From NCBI GenBank assembly GCA_026954325.1, contig JAIXKK010000167.1, positions 1 to 41,622 on the forward strand: a DNA stretch of 41,622 nt, in the 5' to 3' direction. The translations under genes were made by a program, and so were the position numbers. This stretch comes from Bryobacterales bacterium (lineage in GTDB: Bacteria > Acidobacteriota > Terriglobia > Bryobacterales > Bryobacteraceae). The notes under the pieces are model-generated. The model did no database searches. It was given only the letters and a program-made list of their open reading frames with translations, and was not told the origin of the DNA. Shown piece by piece: positions 27,424-34,650 of this stretch (the stretch's first letter is position 1; every line of letters starts with the position of its first letter).

Positions 27424-27640
27424 GGTCCAACAGAGCCCGGTTATCGTTCAACAACAGGCGTAGCGCTGACAGACGACAGACTCCCGCTTCACTCCAGCGC
27501 ATTCCGGGTTGACGAAAGCGAGCATGGCTGACCTGTTTTGAGCGCTTTCCACGGCTCCGCTGCCGGTTTCATACCCCAGTCGCGGATGCTCGTCATGGCG
27601 CATACGCCCGGCATTCTCACTGTAGTAGCGGATGAGAGAT
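27356..27640 (-). mobile_element. Transposase C-terminal remnant (ISKra4-like)
   Basis: Two frames read as adjacent parts of one transposase tail. One gives LIRYYSENAGRMRHDEH and GYETGSGAVESA; the next gives QVSHARFRQPGMRWSEAGV and LSALRLLLNDNRALLDHG. The G(S)G-(A/V)-(V/I)-E motif followed by GMRWSE is typical of ISKra4-type transposases. The frame switch lies near 27,535 in AAAAC. The N-terminal two thirds are absent and I saw no terminal inverted repeats. Confidence 0.65.
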
Positions 27641-28116
27641 TCACCCTTCCCGCACCCCCAGGACCCGGCTAAAACAAGGCTTCAGGAAAACGTTTTTTTG
27701 ACAACCAATGCCGCTGCGTGCGCATCGGTTATCAACACGCAATCGGGGCGCATCTTACAGGCGGTCACCCGCGCCTCCAGATAGGCGCCGGCGGACCTGC
27801 TTCACTTCATCCACTTCATCCCCAAACCGGTGAAGCACCCGTTTTTCAATTCCTCACCGATGAGTACGGCAGGGGAGTGACGCGACGCAACTCATCTATG
27901 TCCGTTCGGGTAGTGTATACGACGTTCCGCGGAATTCTGAAAAACACGCGGCACGGAGGAATTCTGGCGCTGTCGGAACGGGAGATCGAAGAGCGGGACT
28001 TTGCCGGGCGGAGCATGGGGTGGGACCGGGGGGAGGGGCGGCGAAAGGGGCAGTAGCGTGGAAGCCGTTGGTAAGCTTCCGGCGGCGGATGCGGGAGCAC
28101 GCATTGAGGCTGTAAT
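27641..28116. other. Region without a recognisable gene
   Basis: Open frames exist here on both strands but none shows a known motif. GGAATTCTG occurs twice close together (about 27,940 and 27,958). It lies between the transposase remnant and a Nudix gene and may be leftover insertion-element sequence. Confidence 0.5.
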
Positions 28117-28656
28117 TCAGGATTGGAGCTTGGGGCTGAGGTGGCGGAGGAAGTAGATGCCGATGATGGTCTTGGCGTCGTTGATGACCCCTTTCCTGAT
28201 CTGGTCGACGACCTGGGTTTGGGTGAGCCACTGGGATTTCATATGCTCTTCGCCTGCGCCGAGGCGGCGGTCACCGGGCTTGAGGCCGGTGGCGAGGAAG
28301 ACGTTCATGTTCTCGCCGAGAAAGCCGGGGCTGGTGTAAAAGGTGGCGAGCTTTTTCCAGGTGCGGGCGCGGTAGCCGGTCTCTTCTATCAGTTCGCGTT
28401 TGGCGGCCTGGAGCGGTGTTTCTCCGGCGTCGACCTTGCCGGCGGGGAGTTCCCAGATGATGTCGCGGGCCGGCAGGCGGTACTGGCTGACGAGCAGAAC
28501 GCGGCGCCTGCCGTCGAGAGCGACGACGCAGGTCGCGCCGGTGGTTTCGACCAGGAAGCGGTGGACCTCCTGGCCATGGCCGTCGATGATGTGGTTATCC
28601 GTGACCTGGAAGAGAGGGGTGTCGAGTAGAAGTTTACGCCGGATGAGTTGCTTCAT
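28117..28656 (-). CDS. Nudix hydrolase, ADP-ribose pyrophosphatase type
   Basis: 179 residues with a complete Nudix box, GKVDAGETPLQAAKRELIEE followed by TGY, at about residues 73-95, and the upstream ISWELPAGK-like stretch DIIWELPAGK. This is the ADP-sugar pyrophosphatase arrangement (NudF-like), which cleaves ADP-ribose or ADP-sugars in the cytoplasm. The ATG overlaps the stop of the truncated M16 peptidase gene (ATGA), so both were once in one transcript. Confidence 0.9.
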   Translation of the reverse strand: MKQLIRRKLLLDTPLFQVTDNHIIDGHGQEVHRFLVETTGATCVVALDGRRRVLLVSQYRLPARDIIWELPAGKVDAGETPLQAAKRELIEETGYRARTWKKLATFYTSPGFLGENMNVFLATGLKPGDRRLGAGEEHMKSQWLTQTQVVDQIRKGVINDAKTIIGIYFLRHLSPKLQS

Positions 28657-28898
28657 TTCGCTTTCTCGATGGTAACCTTACCAAACTGCCCGGCGTTCCG
28701 CGCGATCTTGGACGCGTCGCCGGCGATGACAATGGCGGCATCGGAGGGAGAGAAACGCCTGGCGGCAACACGCTCGATCTGATCGGGCTCGACAGAGCGG
28801 GCGCGGGCGACGTAGGTTTCAAGGTAGACGCTGGGCGTGCCGTTGATGCGGAGGCCAGCGACCTGGTTGGCGGCGCCGGATAGGCTTGAAAGCCGCAT
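28653..28898 (-). pseudogene. 5'-truncated M16 (insulinase-family) zinc peptidase
   Basis: Only the last 80 residues of an M16-type peptidase survive: LSGAANQVAGLRINGTPSVY, then VARARSVEPDQIERVAARRF and AIVIAGDASKI, the usual C-terminal end of the second inactive half-domain. The zinc motif HxxEH lies far upstream in such proteins (over 300 residues) and is not present. Upstream sequence in any frame no longer resembles the family. The remnant is still coupled to the Nudix start. Confidence 0.75.
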
Positions 28899-29161
28899 GA
28901 CGCGCCGGCGGGCTCTTTGATCATGCGGCCGGGTTGGCGAAGGCGGCTTTCAACGCAAGCCAAAGCCGAATACCCCCGGCTGCACTGAGCGATCTGATCG
29001 AATATTTCCTGGAACAGGGATGTGGCTTTGCGGATAGCCCATCGGTAACGGCGCATCATGGAAGAACCCTGGCGAGTTCAGACCAGGCGCAATCCGGGTC
29101 GTGGTTGCCGGACGCGTTCTCCGGAGGCCCAGTGCCGAATGATGTAGGTCCTTGGATTGTG
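28899..29161. other. Unrecognised sequence between M16 remnant and nadD
   Basis: About 260 bases with open frames on both strands but no recognisable domain. It replaces the sequence where the body of the M16 peptidase should be, so it marks a deletion or insertion boundary. Confidence 0.45.
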
Positions 29162-29776
29162 TCAGCGCGGACCGGGGTACCATTCGGCGACCAGGGGGAA
29201 GATGGCGGGCGGGACGAGGTGGGCCCAGTCTGCTCCGGCGGCGATACGCCGGCGGACCTCGGTGGAGGAGACTTCGTTAAAGGCGTCATCGACAGGGAGA
29301 TGATCGATGGCGCGGGCGAGGTGGAGAGGCGGGGAGAAGGGGCCTTGCCGGGCGGCGACGAGGAGTTCGAATTCTTCGAGTTGGGCCTCAATGGGCGGGT
29401 GGCTCGAATACTCCCAGTGGATGATGCGTTCGGCGGTGTCGCGCCCGCATAGAAATCGGAGGCGGGTATCTTTACCGTAGAAGGCGCGGCATTCGCGGGC
29501 GATCTCGAGGAACAGTCCGCCTTCGGCGACGGCGATGGAGAAGCGGGATTCGTGCGCGGCGGCGGCGGCGAGCATCTCGAGGCGCTGGTGGAGGGTAATC
29601 TGTCCGTAGAGCTTGTGGGGAAAAATTTCGGGCATGACAAAAAGAACCTCTTCCGTTTGAAACGAATCGAGGGCCGATTGTGCCAGCGCGAGGTGAGCGC
29701 GGGTGGGGGGATGGAAGGCTCCGGAGAGGATGCCGAGGCGGTGGGGAGTGAGGGGAGCTTTGCGCAAAAACCGCAT
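29162..29776 (-). CDS. nadD: Nicotinate-nucleotide adenylyltransferase
   Basis: 204 residues of the NadD/NMNAT nucleotidyltransferase fold. The phosphate-binding motif reads GAFHPPTRAH, with Thr instead of the first His of the usual GxFxPxHxGH; the second signature is SSTEVRRRI (about residue 169). The cytoplasmic enzyme joins nicotinate mononucleotide and ATP to deamido-NAD. It is shorter than some members, but both nucleotide-binding ends are there. Divergent from the zinc-ribbon gene with only 22 bases between the two starts. Confidence 0.85.
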   Translation of the reverse strand: MRFLRKAPLTPHRLGILSGAFHPPTRAHLALAQSALDSFQTEEVLFVMPEIFPHKLYGQITLHQRLEMLAAAAAHESRFSIAVAEGGLFLEIARECRAFYGKDTRLRFLCGRDTAERIIHWEYSSHPPIEAQLEEFELLVAARQGPFSPPLHLARAIDHLPVDDAFNEVSSTEVRRRIAAGADWAHLVPPAIFPLVAEWYPGPR

Positions 29777-29798
29777 GTGTCAAGATGGTAGCAAGCAC

Positions 29799-30614
29799 AT
29801 GTTCACGTGGATTTGCCCAAAATGTGGAGCTGAGGTGCCGCCCTCGGAAACAGATTGTCCGCGATGTGCGAAGGCGATGGGGCAGACGGGAGCGCAGCAA
29901 GCCGCCCCGCCGGTCCACGCGCCCGCGCCTCCTGCTCCGGTTTATAGTCCTCCCGCCGCGGCGTACGCTCCGCCGCAACCCGCCACTCCGCCGATGGCCT
30001 ATGAGCCGGTGAGGCAGGCGGCGCCGCCACCGTTCTATACGCAACAACAGCCCGCGGCCGCTCCGCCTCCTCCGCCCGCGACGCAGACCTCGCATTGGGT
30101 GGTGGACACGAGCGCTCCGGCGCCGCAACAGGAGACGTACATCATTCCGCCGCCGAAATCGGGGCTGCCGAGTTGGGCGGTGGTGCTGCTTGTGGCCGTG
30201 GTGTTGATTGCGGCGGGGTACGCGGGGATCACGTTTCTGCGTCCCGGCCCGGCCAAGCCGGATCTGAAAACGGTCCCGGCGGCGGATGCGGCGAAGCAGG
30301 TTTCGCCGTTTGCCAGGAATCTGGAGATTGCGGGGCTGCGGGTGGTGGAGAGCGCGAACCGGAAGCTGGAAGTGCATCTCATCGTGATCAACCACTCGGC
30401 GGCGGAACTGCCGGAATTGAAACTGGCGGTGAACCTGAGGCCGACCACGGCGGCGCCCGATTCGGATCCGATCAGCACGTTCACGGTGAAAGTTCCTCCG
30501 CTAGGGGCCTTCGAGAGCAAGGATTTGAAGGCGGAGGCGGTGACTAAACTGCGCGCGTATGAGTTTCCGGACTGGCAGTTTCTGAAGGCGGATTTTCAGG
30601 TGGTTTCTCCGTAA
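29799..30614 (+). CDS. Zinc-ribbon, proline-rich, single-pass membrane protein
   Basis: 271 residues in four parts: a zinc ribbon (CPKCGAEVPPSETDCPRC, residues 5-22), a Pro/Ala/Gln-rich linker (about 30-120), one membrane helix (SWAVVLLVAVVLIAAGYAGI, about 131-152), and a C-terminal beta-rich domain (about 180-271, LEIAGLRVVESANRKLEVHL), similar to FxLYD-like extracellular domains. The topology suggests cytoplasmic ribbon and periplasmic C-terminus. Function unknown. The start is the ATG at 29799 because the ribbon begins directly there. Confidence 0.75.
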   Translation: MFTWICPKCGAEVPPSETDCPRCAKAMGQTGAQQAAPPVHAPAPPAPVYSPPAAAYAPPQPATPPMAYEPVRQAAPPPFYTQQQPAAAPPPPPATQTSHWVVDTSAPAPQQETYIIPPPKSGLPSWAVVLLVAVVLIAAGYAGITFLRPGPAKPDLKTVPAADAAKQVSPFARNLEIAGLRVVESANRKLEVHLIVINHSAAELPELKLAVNLRPTTAAPDSDPISTFTVKVPPLGAFESKDLKAEAVTKLRAYEFPDWQFLKADFQVVSP

Positions 30615-31092
30615 TCACGGGATCGGTCCAATGGGCCTTGCCGCCGCAAAGGATCTCATTGAGAGACATCTGGCGGTAGCGGAAGATGTCCTTGAGCTGG
30701 CGGGCAATGGCGAGTTTGTGGACGGCGCGGCCGAACCGGCCGAGCGGAAGGATGTAGTCCACTTCCTCGGTGATGAGGGTGCCCTCTTCCATGGGGTGGA
30801 AGGTGTGCTTGTGGCGCCACATGGCGTAGGGACCTTTCACCATATCAGCGGCGAAGAAGAAGGGCGGCTCGTATTCGGTGACACGTGCGGACCAGCGGAG
30901 AGGAAGGCCGCGCCAGCGGAACTCGTAGTCGAAGCGGGCATTGAGGGCCATGGCGAGGGGTTCGGGGGTAAGGATGCGGAAGCCGAGCCACGGGGGCGTG
31001 ATGCGGACAAGATTGCGCGGGTTCTCGAAGACCTCGAAGGAGTCGAGCATCGAGACGGGAACAATCATCTGGCATCGCAAGGTGTAGATCAT
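30544..31092 (-). CDS. SRPBCC-family (cyclase/dehydrase-like) protein
   Basis: 182 residues with the START/Bet v1-like pattern: CQMIVPVSMLDSFEVFENPR, TPPWLGFRILTP, FDYEFRWRGLPLRWSARVTEY, WRHKHTFHPMEEGTLITEEV, DYILPLGRFGRAVHKL. Such proteins bind hydrophobic ligands; the ligand is unknown. I chose the ATG at 31092 because it overlaps the upstream stop (ATGA). Its last 71 bases overlap the convergent zinc-ribbon gene, an unusually long overlap whose C-terminus (PPENPPSETASPETHTRAV) looks unstructured. Confidence 0.8.
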   Translation of the reverse strand: MIYTLRCQMIVPVSMLDSFEVFENPRNLVRITPPWLGFRILTPEPLAMALNARFDYEFRWRGLPLRWSARVTEYEPPFFFAADMVKGPYAMWRHKHTFHPMEEGTLITEEVDYILPLGRFGRAVHKLAIARQLKDIFRYRQMSLNEILCGGKAHWTDPVITEKPPENPPSETASPETHTRAV

Positions 31093-32579
31093 TGCAGTGC
31101 GCCCCTCTGTTGAGGAGTATAGCGGCAATCGGGCGGGGGTGAGGCAGGGAGGCCGAGGGCGCGGAGGTTGACGAGGGCATCGAAGAGGCAGGGGTCGATC
31201 TGAAGGGCGCGGCGGAAGTCGGCTTCGGCGGCCGGGCGCTGGCCGAGGCGGAATAGGGCGGCCCCGCGGTTGTTGATGGCGGCGGGATCGTTAGGGGCGA
31301 GGGCGAGAGCGCGGCCGAAGGCGGCGAGGGCGCGCTGGGCGTCGCCGGATTCGAGGTAGACTTTTCCCATTTCGGAAGCGACAGCGGGATCGTTGGGGGC
31401 GAGGGTAAGGGCCTCCTTTAGAACCTCGAGGGCGGCGGGAGGCGGCAATTGGCGGGCAAGCTGGATGCGTGGGCGGATCTTGTCAGGGTTGAAGTGAACG
31501 GCTTCGCGCCAGAGGGATGCGCTGTCTTGCCAGAGCAGGGTCTGGCGGAGGCTGACGAGAGAGAAGACGGCGAGGAGAGTGAGCGGCAGCCACTTGGGGC
31601 GGGCTTGGAGGAGCAGGGCGGCGAGGGCGGCGAGGGCGAGCATGGGGAGGTAGACGCGGCGGTCCGCGGCGAGGTCGGCGGCGGGGAAGATGGTGGAACT
31701 GGGGGCAATGAGGGTGAGCGCGGAGAGGCCCCAGAAGCCTTCGCGGGCGCGGGCGAACCGGCGGAGGGAGATGAGGAGGAGCGCGGCGATGGCGAGCCAT
31801 CCGCAGAGGCCGGCGAGGAGCGAGGGATGGAGGGGGGATTCGATGGTGAAGCCATGGGGAATGACGAGGAGGCGGAGGTAGCGCCAAAGTGCGATGCCTT
31901 GAGCGAGGAAGTAGGAGAGAGGGGAGACGCCGGACTGGACTCCGGCTCCGGAGCCGGCGGTCACGGCGGTGGCGTAAAGGACGCGGACTCCGGCGGCGAG
32001 GGACATGGCGGACATGAGGCCGATAGGGGCCAGTTCCTTGCGGTTGCGGGAGATGGAGAAGTGGAGCAGGAGGAGGAAGAGGGGGAAGGCGGCGCATTCT
32101 TCCTTGGCAAGAAGGGCCGGGAGGAACCATGCGGCGGCGCGCCAGTGACGGCCGAGGGTCCATTCGCGGAGGGAGAGGAGGCAGAAGAGGGTCATGAGGA
32201 GGGTGGCGCGGGCAAAAACATAAATGACGGCTTCTGTTTGGATGGGATGGAGGGCGAACAGCGCGGCGGCGATCCATACGGCGGAGGTAGGAATGAGGCG
32301 GCGAAGGGTAGCGGCAACGAGCCGGACGCAACCGAGGTGGAGGAGCAGATTGACCAGGTGGTAGCCGGCGGGATTGGCTCCGCCGAGCTGGTAATCGGCC
32401 CAGAAGGTGAACCAGGTGAGGGGGCGGGTTTGGGTGATGGCCCAGGCTTGGCGCCAGCCATCGGGCGAGGTGACGGCGGGGTCGGCGAGGAGGGCGAAGT
32501 CGTCGAGATAGAAGGGCGCGGCAAGGGTTCCGGCGAAGGCGAGGAGGGCGGCGGGAAGAATGAGGAGTGTAGCGCGCAC
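31089..32579 (-). CDS. Multi-pass membrane protein with C-terminal TPR repeats (TMTC-like)
   Basis: 496 residues. The first loop carries YLDDFALLADPAV and is followed by many hydrophobic segments and HPIQTEAVIYVFARATLL, the signature of TMTC/O-mannosyltransferase-like membrane proteins with a DD pair in the first loop. From about residue 380 three tetratricopeptide repeats follow (VASEMGKVYLESGDAQRALA; NNRGAALFRLGQRPAAEADF). In bacteria these are proposed glycosyltransferases or envelope scaffold proteins. The sense strand is very C-rich. It overlaps the SRPBCC gene and is divergent from nth. Confidence 0.8.
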   Translation of the reverse strand: MRATLLILPAALLAFAGTLAAPFYLDDFALLADPAVTSPDGWRQAWAITQTRPLTWFTFWADYQLGGANPAGYHLVNLLLHLGCVRLVAATLRRLIPTSAVWIAAALFALHPIQTEAVIYVFARATLLMTLFCLLSLREWTLGRHWRAAAWFLPALLAKEECAAFPLFLLLLHFSISRNRKELAPIGLMSAMSLAAGVRVLYATAVTAGSGAGVQSGVSPLSYFLAQGIALWRYLRLLVIPHGFTIESPLHPSLLAGLCGWLAIAALLLISLRRFARAREGFWGLSALTLIAPSSTIFPAADLAADRRVYLPMLALAALAALLLQARPKWLPLTLLAVFSLVSLRQTLLWQDSASLWREAVHFNPDKIRPRIQLARQLPPPAALEVLKEALTLAPNDPAVASEMGKVYLESGDAQRALAAFGRALALAPNDPAAINNRGAALFRLGQRPAAEADFRRALQIDPCLFDALVNLRALGLPASPPPDCRYTPQQRGALQ

Positions 32580-32596
32580 TGTGCTATTTTAAGGGC

Positions 32597-33292
32597 TTGC
32601 GTACGGCCAGGACCAATACAGTAGCGAAGCCGAAAACGGCCGCGGAGCGCAAGGCGCGGGTGGACCGGATTCTCGCGGAACTGGACAAACTCTACCCGAA
32701 TGCGGCGTGCGCGCTGCACCATCACAACGCGTGGCAACTGCTGGTGGCGACAATTCTGTCGGCGCAGTGCACGGATGAGCGGGTGAACAAAGTGACCCCG
32801 GGGTTGTTCGCGAAGTACCCGGAGATTGCGGATTTCGCGGCGGTGAGCCAGGAGGAGTTGGCGAACGATATCCGGTCCACGGGGTTCTTCAACAACAAGG
32901 CGAAGTCGGTGACCGGGGCGGCGCGGAAAGTCATCAATGACTTTCATGGGGAAATTCCGCGCACAATGGAAGAGATGCTGACCATACCGGGGGCGGCGCG
33001 CAAGACGGCGAACGTAGTGCTGGGGACGGCCTACGGGATCGCGTCGGGAGTGGTGGTGGATACGCACGTGCAGCGCATTGCGAACCGGCTGGACCTGACG
33101 AAGAACCAGGACCCTGTCAAGATTGAGCAGGATCTGATGAAGACGATTCCGCGGGAGCGGTGGATTCTGTTTTCGCACCAGGTGATTCATTTCGGGCGGA
33201 ACATCTGCGTGGCGCGGAAGCCGAAGTGCGGCGAGTGTCCGCTGAACAGTGTGTGTTATGCCAAGGACAAGGCGGGGCCGTCCATGGAGTGA
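32597..33292 (+). CDS. nth: Endonuclease III, DNA glycosylase/AP lyase
   Basis: 231 residues of base-excision repair enzyme. The helix-hairpin-helix carries the catalytic Lys (IPGAARKTANVVLGTA), the catalytic Asp is in VVVDTHVQRIANRL, and the [4Fe-4S] loop is CVARKPKCGECPLNSVC with C-x6-C-x2-C-x5-C spacing. It removes oxidised pyrimidines and cuts the abasic site. The annotated start is a TTG only 17 bases from the divergent TMTC-like start, with AAGGG too close to serve as a normal ribosome binding site; an in-frame GTG further on (32,660) could be the true start. Confidence 0.94.
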   Translation: MRTARTNTVAKPKTAAERKARVDRILAELDKLYPNAACALHHHNAWQLLVATILSAQCTDERVNKVTPGLFAKYPEIADFAAVSQEELANDIRSTGFFNNKAKSVTGAARKVINDFHGEIPRTMEEMLTIPGAARKTANVVLGTAYGIASGVVVDTHVQRIANRLDLTKNQDPVKIEQDLMKTIPRERWILFSHQVIHFGRNICVARKPKCGECPLNSVCYAKDKAGPSME

Positions 33293-33307
33293 ACCGGAAG
33301 GAGCGGT

Positions 33308-33733
33308 ATGAGGAGCGAAATTGTTGGCACGTGGCGGCTGACGGACTACTTCACGGTGGACCCGGGCGGGGTGGCGCGGAAGTTCTGGGGGCCGGATGTG
33401 GTGGGGTACCTGATGTATTCCGTGGATGGCTACATGTGCGTGACGCTGATGAAGCCGGGGCGGGGCAATTTCGCGGCTCAGGACCCGCTGATGGGGACCG
33501 TGGAGGAGAAGGCGCACGCGGCGGAGACCTATATTTCCTATGGCGGGCGGTACACGGTGGATGGGGACAAGGTGACGCATCACGTGGAGTTCAGCCTGTT
33601 TCCGAACTGGGTGGGGATGGACCAGGTGCGGTATTTTGCGGTGGATGGGGATGAACTGAGGCTACGTTCGACGCCGACGAAGGTGGGCGGAGATGATGTG
33701 GTGGTGCAGGTGTTGTGGACGAGGGCGGGGTAG
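33308..33733 (+). CDS. Lipocalin-like domain protein
   Basis: 141 residues, no signal peptide. The pattern IVGTWRLTDYF, VVGYLMYSVDGYMCVTLMKP, YGGRYTVDGDKVTHHVEFSL and WVGMDQVRYFAVDGDELRL matches small lipocalin-like barrel proteins of unknown ligand. GGAAGGAG lies 6 bases before the ATG. It starts 15 bases behind nth on the same strand and probably shares its transcript. Confidence 0.8.
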   Translation: MRSEIVGTWRLTDYFTVDPGGVARKFWGPDVVGYLMYSVDGYMCVTLMKPGRGNFAAQDPLMGTVEEKAHAAETYISYGGRYTVDGDKVTHHVEFSLFPNWVGMDQVRYFAVDGDELRLRSTPTKVGGDDVVVQVLWTRAG

Positions 33734-33779
33734 GGGCGGACGGCTGCGTGAGTCCTCAAGCCAATGATTTTTTCCAGTC

Positions 33780-33948
33780 ATCGTCCAAACACACTCGCGC
33801 TCCGTCGCATAGGCCAACTGCTCCTCGTCAGGCTTTCCAGTCAGCCCGGCCTCCAAAGCCGTGAGCACGGTCACGCCATGAGATGAGAGCGAAGCGCGGC
33901 CACGAGACCCTTGCCCGCCGCATCGATATAGATCCGGATCAGGGACAC
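33780..33948 (-). pseudogene. DUF5615-like PIN-type toxin remnant
   Basis: After a GTG at 33,948 the chain reads IRIYIDAAGKGLVAALRSH, then, after a frame change, GVTVLTALEAGLTGKPDEEQ and LAYATEREC. This is the N-terminal half of DUF5615-type PIN-like toxins. The break is caused by a tandem duplication of ATGAG (33,878-33,887, plus strand); without one copy the frame is restored. The C-terminal catalytic Asp region is gone. It lies 6 bases behind the antitoxin-like gene on the same strand. Confidence 0.65.
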
Positions 33949-33954
33949 TGAGGG

Positions 33955-34104
33955 TCAGCGCCGGGATTGTTCCGCGAGCGCGTTGTACTCGCGCTCCTCT
34001 GCTTCCAGATCAGCGTCGATTTCGGTCTTGGTGTAGTAGTAGGCAAGTGCGGCATGCACCTGTGCCGGCGACAGGCGCCCGAATGAGATTTTAGACGCGC
34101 CCAT
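33955..34104 (-). CDS. Short DUF433-like antitoxin, probably truncated
   Basis: 49 residues (MGASKISFGRLSPAQVHAAL, then AYYYTKTEIDADLEAEEREY). The SPAQVHAALAYYY block is the C-terminal end of DUF433 antitoxins, which pair with DUF5615 toxins. The usual 30-residue N-terminal part is missing. Together with the disrupted toxin 6 bases downstream it forms the residue of a toxin-antitoxin pair. Confidence 0.6.
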   Translation of the reverse strand: MGASKISFGRLSPAQVHAALAYYYTKTEIDADLEAEEREYNALAEQSRR

Positions 34105-34137
34105 GAACGTCGAACCACGAGGCGAAGTATCAGGAAG

Positions 34138-34628
34138 AGGTGGAGCGGTGTCCGGCCATCCAGGTGCGGACGGCGAATGCGAAGCGGGCGACAGGGTCTT
34201 TCGGCGCGCGACTGCTCATACCGGGCGAAGAAGGTTGCCGGGAATGGATGGGTGATGGTGGGCGATGCGTTCGGATTTCTCGATCCGCTGTACTCGCCGG
34301 GAGTGCTGCTGGCGCCGAAGTCGGGGGGAACTGGCGGCGGATGCGATTGTGGAAGGGTTGGAAGCGGGGGATATGCCGGAAGGGCAGTTGGGGAAATGGG
34401 GCACGGGATTCAACCGGGGGGACCGGATGCGGCGGCTGGTTTGCGAATACTATGACGGGTTCAGTTTCGGGAAATTCATGCGGGACTATCCGCGGTCGAG
34501 GGGGACGGTGAAGGATCTGCTGATCGGGGATTTGTTCACGGTCAAGGTGGACCGGGGTTTGGGAGCCGTTCGAATCGCTGTATCCGGAGGGGAAGACGGA
34601 GCCGGAGGGGCCGAAGCCTCGAGGGGGG
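34138..34628 (+). pseudogene. FAD-dependent oxidoreductase (halogenase-like) C-terminal remnant
   Basis: Fragments of a flavin monooxygenase/halogenase-like protein in three frames: VERCPAIQVRTANAKRATGS, then YRAKKVAGNGWVMVGDAFGF followed by LDPLYSPGVLL (the FAD-binding GD motif), then ELAADAIVEGLEAGDMPEGQ and CEYYDGFSFGKFMRDYP, then WEPFESLYPEGK. Shifts lie near 34,205, in the run of six G's at about 34,322-34,327, and near 34,560. The N-terminal half with the GxGxxG motif is absent. It stands between the toxin-antitoxin remnant and the phosphatase gene. Confidence 0.75.
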
Positions 34629-34650
34629 TGTTTGAGGGAAACTATCCCGT

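Noticed and set aside
27680..27700. AAAACGTTTTTTTGAC as a terminator
   Set aside because: There is a T-run but no GC-rich hairpin ahead of it.
31449..32624. A Glu/Gly-rich 391-codon frame on plus
   Set aside because: It is the reverse of the TMTC-like gene and reflects its extreme C-rich codons, not an acidic protein.
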